This document shows positions 58,796 to 64,000 of a DNA stretch of 64,000 nucleotides, one piece after another; position 1 is the first letter of the stretch, and each line of letters begins with the position of its first letter. Source of the stretch: Lycium barbarum (lineage: Eukaryota > Streptophyta > Magnoliopsida > Solanales > Solanaceae). Location of the stretch: contig NC_083348.1 in assembly GCF_019175385.1 (NCBI RefSeq), forward strand, positions 44,848,950-44,912,949, in the 5' to 3' direction. The position numbers and the translations under genes are program-made. The notes beneath the pieces are model-generated. The model ran no database searches, had not been told where the DNA came from, and saw nothing but the letters and a program-made list of their open reading frames with translations.

Positions 58796-61700
58796 AACAG
58801 GATGGACTAATTCAAGTTCTGAGGTTAAGTACAATTCATAAGCTACTTGACAAACCTTGCGGACAATCTTATAGGGTCCAATGTATCGAGGGCTCAAGTT
58901 TCCCTTCTTACCGAATTTCATCACGCCTTTCATCGGTGATACCTTTAAGAATACCCAATCATCAACTTGGAATTCTATGTCTCGCCGACGGTTGTCCGTA
59001 TAAGATTTCTGGCGACTTTGGGCTGTCAATAGTCGATCTCGGATAACCTTGACCTTTTCCACCGCTTGTTGAATCAACTCAGGGCCTATTAGCTGTACCT
59101 CTCCTACTTCAAACCACCCAATTAGGGATCTACACTTCCTTCCATACAGAGCTTCATACGGGGCCATTTGAATATTGGAATGATAACTATTGTTGTATGT
59201 GAATTCAATGAGAGGTAAGTGGTCATCCCAGCTACCACCGAAATCTAGCACACATGCTCGTAACATATCTTCCAAGGTCTGAATAGTGCGTTCGGCTTGC
59301 CCATCAGTTTGTGGATGAAACACTGTGCTAAGCCTTACCTGAGTACCCAAGCCCTCTTGGAAAGACTTCTGAAATTTTAGCTGTAAATTGTGCTCCTCTG
59401 TCAGTAATAAGGGACACCGAGATGCCATGAAGTCGCACAATCTCTTTAAGATATAACCTTGGATAATCTTCTGCCGAATATGTGGTTTTGACTGGAAGAA
59501 AATGGGCTGATTTCGTGAGTCTGTCCACGATCACCCATATGGAATCATACTTGCTTCGGGAATGAGGCAACCCTACTATAAAATCCATATTAATCGCTTC
59601 TCATTTCCCGGTTGGAATCTCCATAGCCTACAATAATCCTCCTGGTTTTTGATGTTCGATTTTCGCTTGTTGGAAAGTTAGACATTGAGCTACAAATTCT
59701 GCTATGTCCTTCATTCCATCGCACCAATACATTAGCTAAAGGTCGTGATACATATTTGTCACCCCTGGGTGAATAGAATACCGAGAGTAATGAGCTTCCT
59801 CTAGAATTCGACGACGTAGTCCCGCAACATTCGGAACACATAGCCTGTCTCGGTATCTGAGAACTCCATCTGTAGAAATTTTAAATGGCGACTTTTCCTG
59901 CTCATAAAAGGTATCTCTATAGTGGCTCAACTGGGGATCTTCATATTGGCGCTCTCTCACCTCCATATCTAAGGATGAAACAGTTGGGTTGTAAATACCA
60001 ATTCCTGCATTGTCAGAATCAATTAGGCGAACTCCAAGGCTGGCTAGTTAGTGGAGATCACGAATTAATTCTTTCTTCTCCGAAGGAACCTAACATAGAC
60101 TTCCCATTGATTTACGGCTAAGTGCATCAGCAACTACATTCGCCTTCCCAGGATGATATAAAATGGTCACATCATAATCTTTCAGTAACTCTAACCACGC
60201 CCTCTGCCGTAGGTTTAACTCCTTTTGCTTGAAAATATATTGGAGACTCTTGTGATCTGTATAGATATCAGCATCTACGCCGTACAAATAGTGTCTCCAC
60301 ATCTTTAATGCATGAATAACTGCAGCTAATTCAAGGTCATGGGTTGGATAGTTCTTCTCATGCTTCCACAACTGCCTTGAAGCATAGGCAATGACTTTAC
60401 CGTGCTACATCAACACACATCCTAACCCAACACTAGAGGCATCACAATATACAACATAACCATCTGGCCCTTCCGAGAGTGTCAGGACTGGGGCTGAGGT
60501 TAATCTATCCTTTAACTCCTGGAAACTGTGTTCACAAGCATCAGTCCACTGAAATTTTGCTGATTTTTCAGTTAGCTTCGTCAATGGTGCGGAAATAGAG
60601 GAAAATCCTTCCACGAACCTTCTGTAGTAACCTGCCAATCCCAGGAAACTACGAACTTCTGTAGGTGTTGTGGGCATTGGCCAAGTCTGCACAGCCTCAA
60701 TTTTCTGAGTGTCAACTCGAATAACATCAGCTGAAATAACATGGCCCAGAAAAGTCACAGAATTTAGCCAAAACTCGCATTTTGAAAATTTTGCATACAA
60801 TTCTCGAGTCCGAAGAATTCCAAGGACAATACGTAAATGGTCTGCATGCTCGGCCTCTGTCCTAGAGTATACTAAAATATCATTAATGAACACAATTACA
60901 AATAGATCTAAAAGAGGCCTGAATACATTATTTATCAAATTCATAAACACCGCCAGAGCATTAGTCAACCCAAATGACATTACTCGAAATTCATAGTGCC
61001 CATATCTCGTTCGGAAAGCTGTCTTGGGAATATCTTCTTCTCTAACTCTCACTTGGTGATAACCTGACCTCAGATCTATTTTGGAAAACCATTTTGCACC
61101 CTGTAATTGGTCAAACAAGTCATCGATTCTTGGGAGAGGATATTTATTCTTAACGGTCACCTTATTCAGTTGTCTATAATCAATGCACATCTGTAGGGAA
61201 CCATCTTTCTTTCTTACAAATAGGATAGGTGCTCTCCACGGTGATGAACTAGGCCTAATAAACCCCTTCACAAGCAAATCTTTCAATTGTGCCTTTAGCT
61301 CTTTCAATTCTGCAGGAGCCATTAGGTAAGGAGGGATAGAGATTGGTTTAGTATATGATAACACCTCAATAGCGAAATCAATCTCTCTTTTCGAAAGAAG
61401 GCCTGGAAGTTCATCTGGAAATACATTCGGAAATTCATTTACTACTGGGACGGATTGAAAAGTCGGTTGCTTTGCTTCAGTGTCATGAACTCGGACTAGA
61501 TGATAAATATAGCCTTTGGCAATCATCTTTCTTGCCTTGAGATAGGAAATAAACCTACCCTTTGGGTTCTCCCAGGAATTGGAATAAAACTACTTTCATT
61601 CCGCAATCGACATTGGTATAACAAGAGGCCAACCAATCCATGCCCATAATCACATCAAAATCTAACATATTCAGCTCAATTAAATCGGCAATAGTCTGAC

Positions 61701-63289
61701 GATTACATACCACCACCACACAATCTTTGTACACTTATTTAGCTATTACATGATCACCAACCGGAGTAAATACCTCAAAAGGTTTAATTGGCACGGGTTC
61801 CACCCCAATGTGATCAATAATATACGGAGTAATATAAGACAACGTAGAACCCGGATCAATCAACGCATAAACATCATGAAAGAATACAGTCAATATACCT
61901 GTAACCATATTTGGGAAGGACTCGAGATCCTGACGTCCGGCTAAAACATAGATAAGGGGTTGAATGCCACCGGAACTGGATGCTCCACCTCTGCCCCTAC
62001 CATGGCCTGCTGGAATCTGGGGAGTCTGCCCTATCGGGCGCACAGATGAGGAAGAACCAGTTGTTGATCCTGTGGGTTGACCCCCACCTCTACCGTACCT
62101 CGAGGGACAATCACGCATCAAGTGGCCAGTCTGTCCACCAACATAACAAGCATCTAAACCTTGGCGACACGGGCCCGAATGTAACTTTCTGCACTGACTA
62201 CATCACGAAACCGGTGGTCTCCTCTGACTATAATCACCCCCAAACTGGGAACCCAAAGCTCTCGATCTCTGAACCTGTCCTGAATGAATGGAGCGATCAA
62301 ATTTTCTGCCTGCAAACCGAGGGGGTGCACTAGTCGCCGACTGGCCTGAATGTCTAGCATATGACTGCCTCGATCCCCTCTATAGTCACTACTGGCACCC
62401 ATAGATTTGGCCTTCTTGCTCTGCCCTCTATCAATATCACGCTCACCCCTTTGCGGATGTTGCTGCTCTTCTAGATTCTGGGCATGGGCCTGAGTACGGG
62501 AAATATCCATCCCTTCTTGCAACGAGGCTGTCAAACAATCTTTGAATAAATGTGGCCCTAAGCCACTCACAAACCTATGCACTCTATCTCCCAAATAGGC
62601 CACCGTAGTCGAAGCATACTAGCCAATGAATTAAAGTGAAGGCTATACTCCCGGGCACTCATATTCCCCTACTTCAAATTTAAGAATCTATCCGCTCTAG
62701 CTCGACGGACCTCGGGTGGCAAATAATTACGAAGGAAAGCATCCACAAATTATTGCCAAACTGGGGGAGATGTATTTTCCTTTCTTGAAGATATCCAGTT
62801 ATTATACCAAAGAACCGCCACATCCCGGAGTCTATAGGATGCCAACTCCACAGATTCAGTATCAGAGGCATGGATAATTTTCAATGTTCTCAACATCTCA
62901 TCAATAAAACCTTGCGGGTCTTCATCCGGCTTTAACCCGTAAAACTCTAGAGGGTTTAAACTCATAAAATCACGAGCTCTAGCACTAGTCGCCTTGTCAT
63001 CTGAACCCATACCCTGCCGCTGTGCCTAGGCAGCAACTAACTGTGTCAGTAGCTGAATATCTTCGGTCATTTGATGACCCGAAGCACCCGGTGGAAGAAT
63101 TGGAGACATAGGAGCCGGAGCTGAAGCCCCTTCTTGCTCTTCTAGATTAGGCGGAGTGTGAGAGGTATTGGATGGAGCCTCATTGTGAGATTTACCTTCT
63201 TCTATATTTGCTGGAGGCTCCCTTTCCATCCGCCTTTCAGTCGTAGCCTTGCCCCTCTGGGCAACTGTAGCTTTTCTCTTGGGCGACAT
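58796..63289 (-). pseudogene. Element K gag-pol, integrase end deleted
   Basis: On the minus strand: gag start MSPKRKATVAQRGK (63289), capsid (FYGLKPDEDPQGFIDE near 62935), a knuckle whose second Cys is Gly (CYVGGQTGHLMRDC near 62110), protease with DPGS near 61850, RT with YLMAPA (61325) and VFINDI instead of VFIDDI near 60890, RNase H YCDASS near 60440, integrase zinc region near 59700-59800, core with MDF (59588), TDRG (59396), DGQAERT near 59300, ending at VHPVFQ at the 58795 junction. Stops include 63026-63028 (shared gag codon) and 60405-60407 (CAG-to-TAG). The Asp-to-Asn change in the RT active site would abolish polymerase activity. Confidence 0.92.
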
Positions 63290-63481
63290 CACTGAAATCA
63301 TAACGCACAATTAGGGAGGGGAAAATCGTATAACATGGCTCTATGGCACGATCTAGTAAGAAGAAGAATGGTCATTTTTCCTAAATGCCCCGCAGCCTCC
63401 TGTTTATAAGTGTGGCGCGCTTCATACCCATAAATAAGACTCTACGGGACACGGCTCGTAGACACACCCTAGGACGGAACT

Positions 63482-63493
63482 GCTCTGATACCA
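63482..63493 (-). promoter_or_regulatory. Primer binding site of K
   Basis: TGGTATCAGAGC on the minus strand, four bases from the 5' LTR. The leader 63290-63481 separates it from the gag start. Confidence 0.9.
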
Positions 63494-63497
63494 CTTT

Positions 63498-64000
63498 TGT
63501 CACGACCCGACTAGGGGGCCATGACGGGTACCCGGAGCTGACTACCGAGCACCTCACATTAGGTGGATCATCATACTTAACTTGAACAGATATAATCTCC
63601 CAAGCAACACAAGTATATACACATAAGCCCGCACGTCTGCAAAAATGATATACAAGAGTACAGTATGCTCATCATGGGACATCGACTACCCACACGTATG
63701 TATCTACGAGCCTCTACTAGAGTACTAAACATAAGGACGGGACAGGACCCCGTCATGCCCAAAACATATGTACACAAAATAAAGTATATCAAACAGCACC
63801 TCCGGAATAATAGAGTGATCCTGAGCGTCTGCTGATCAACACCTATGACTCTGGGTCGCCTCCCTGTCTACCTGTGGGCATGAACACAACGTCCAAAAAG
63901 AAAGGGCGTCAGTACGAACATTGTACTGAGTATGTAAGGCATGAATAATAATAGCATAATAAATAAACTATGGAACATGAGCTGGAGATATAACCTGCTT
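63498..64000 (-). repeat. Element K 5' LTR, cut by window end
   Basis: The minus-strand LTR end GGGTCGTGACA lies at 63498. About 500 bp are visible, closely related to 56805-57310. It includes the double stem-loop (63871-63940), whose stem 2 is CGCCC/GGACG with one mismatch. Confidence 0.92.

Overview
This window is plant heterochromatin, almost certainly from a eudicot and probably a Solanaceae genome. The organism is an inference from LTR style and element lineage; no host gene is present to confirm it. Essentially every base belongs to long-LTR Ty3/gypsy retrotransposons of the chromovirus type (Tekay/Del-like). They share tRNA-iMet primer sites (TGGTATCAGAGC), LTRs of 2.4-3.2 kb starting TGTTAYR and ending TGACA, a single gag-pol frame, and an integrase ending in a chromodomain-like tail ([15 protein letters not shown]). 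I see no host protein gene, tRNA, functional rRNA gene or CRISPR array.

The elements are nested up to four levels deep. Element names are mine. A (+) occupies 1-4344; only its integrase end and 3' LTR are in the window. X is a minus-strand LTR (4345-5894 plus 56298-56390) split by C. C (+, 5895-56297, duplication aaaat) is about 10.2 kb of its own sequence. C is split by B (-, 6292-17306, duplication gctat), which sits in the 5' LTR of C about 25-50 bp upstream of its TATA box, and by D (-, 20956-50139, duplication aagcg), which sits at the gag-protease boundary of C. D is in turn split by E (-, 23638-33798) and by three solo LTRs in + orientation: I (37783-40869, ccact), G (42151-44594, taatc) and H (46568-49485, cattc). 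To the right of C lie a fused gag/chromodomain remnant J (56391-56804), a 5'-truncated LTR (56805-58795), and element K (-, 58796 to the window end).

Only B retains a long open pol frame (1429 codons). A, C, D, E and K are pseudogenes, and many of their stops are CAG-to-TAG changes.

The most interesting signals lie in the LTRs, not the proteins. LTR families whose bulk sequence is unrelated share: (i) a double stem-loop whose second stem changes sequence but stays paired; (ii) a splice-signal layout that predicts a mini-exon of about 50 nt inside the LTR; (iii) a perfect inverted repeat AACATTCG-AGGA-CGAATGTT just before the polypurine tract; (iv) palindromes or iterated short motifs just upstream of the TATA box; and (v) short tandem arrays of hairpin units. 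Element E carries a block of unknown origin (29131-31518) that includes a fragment resembling the internal promoter of 5S rRNA.
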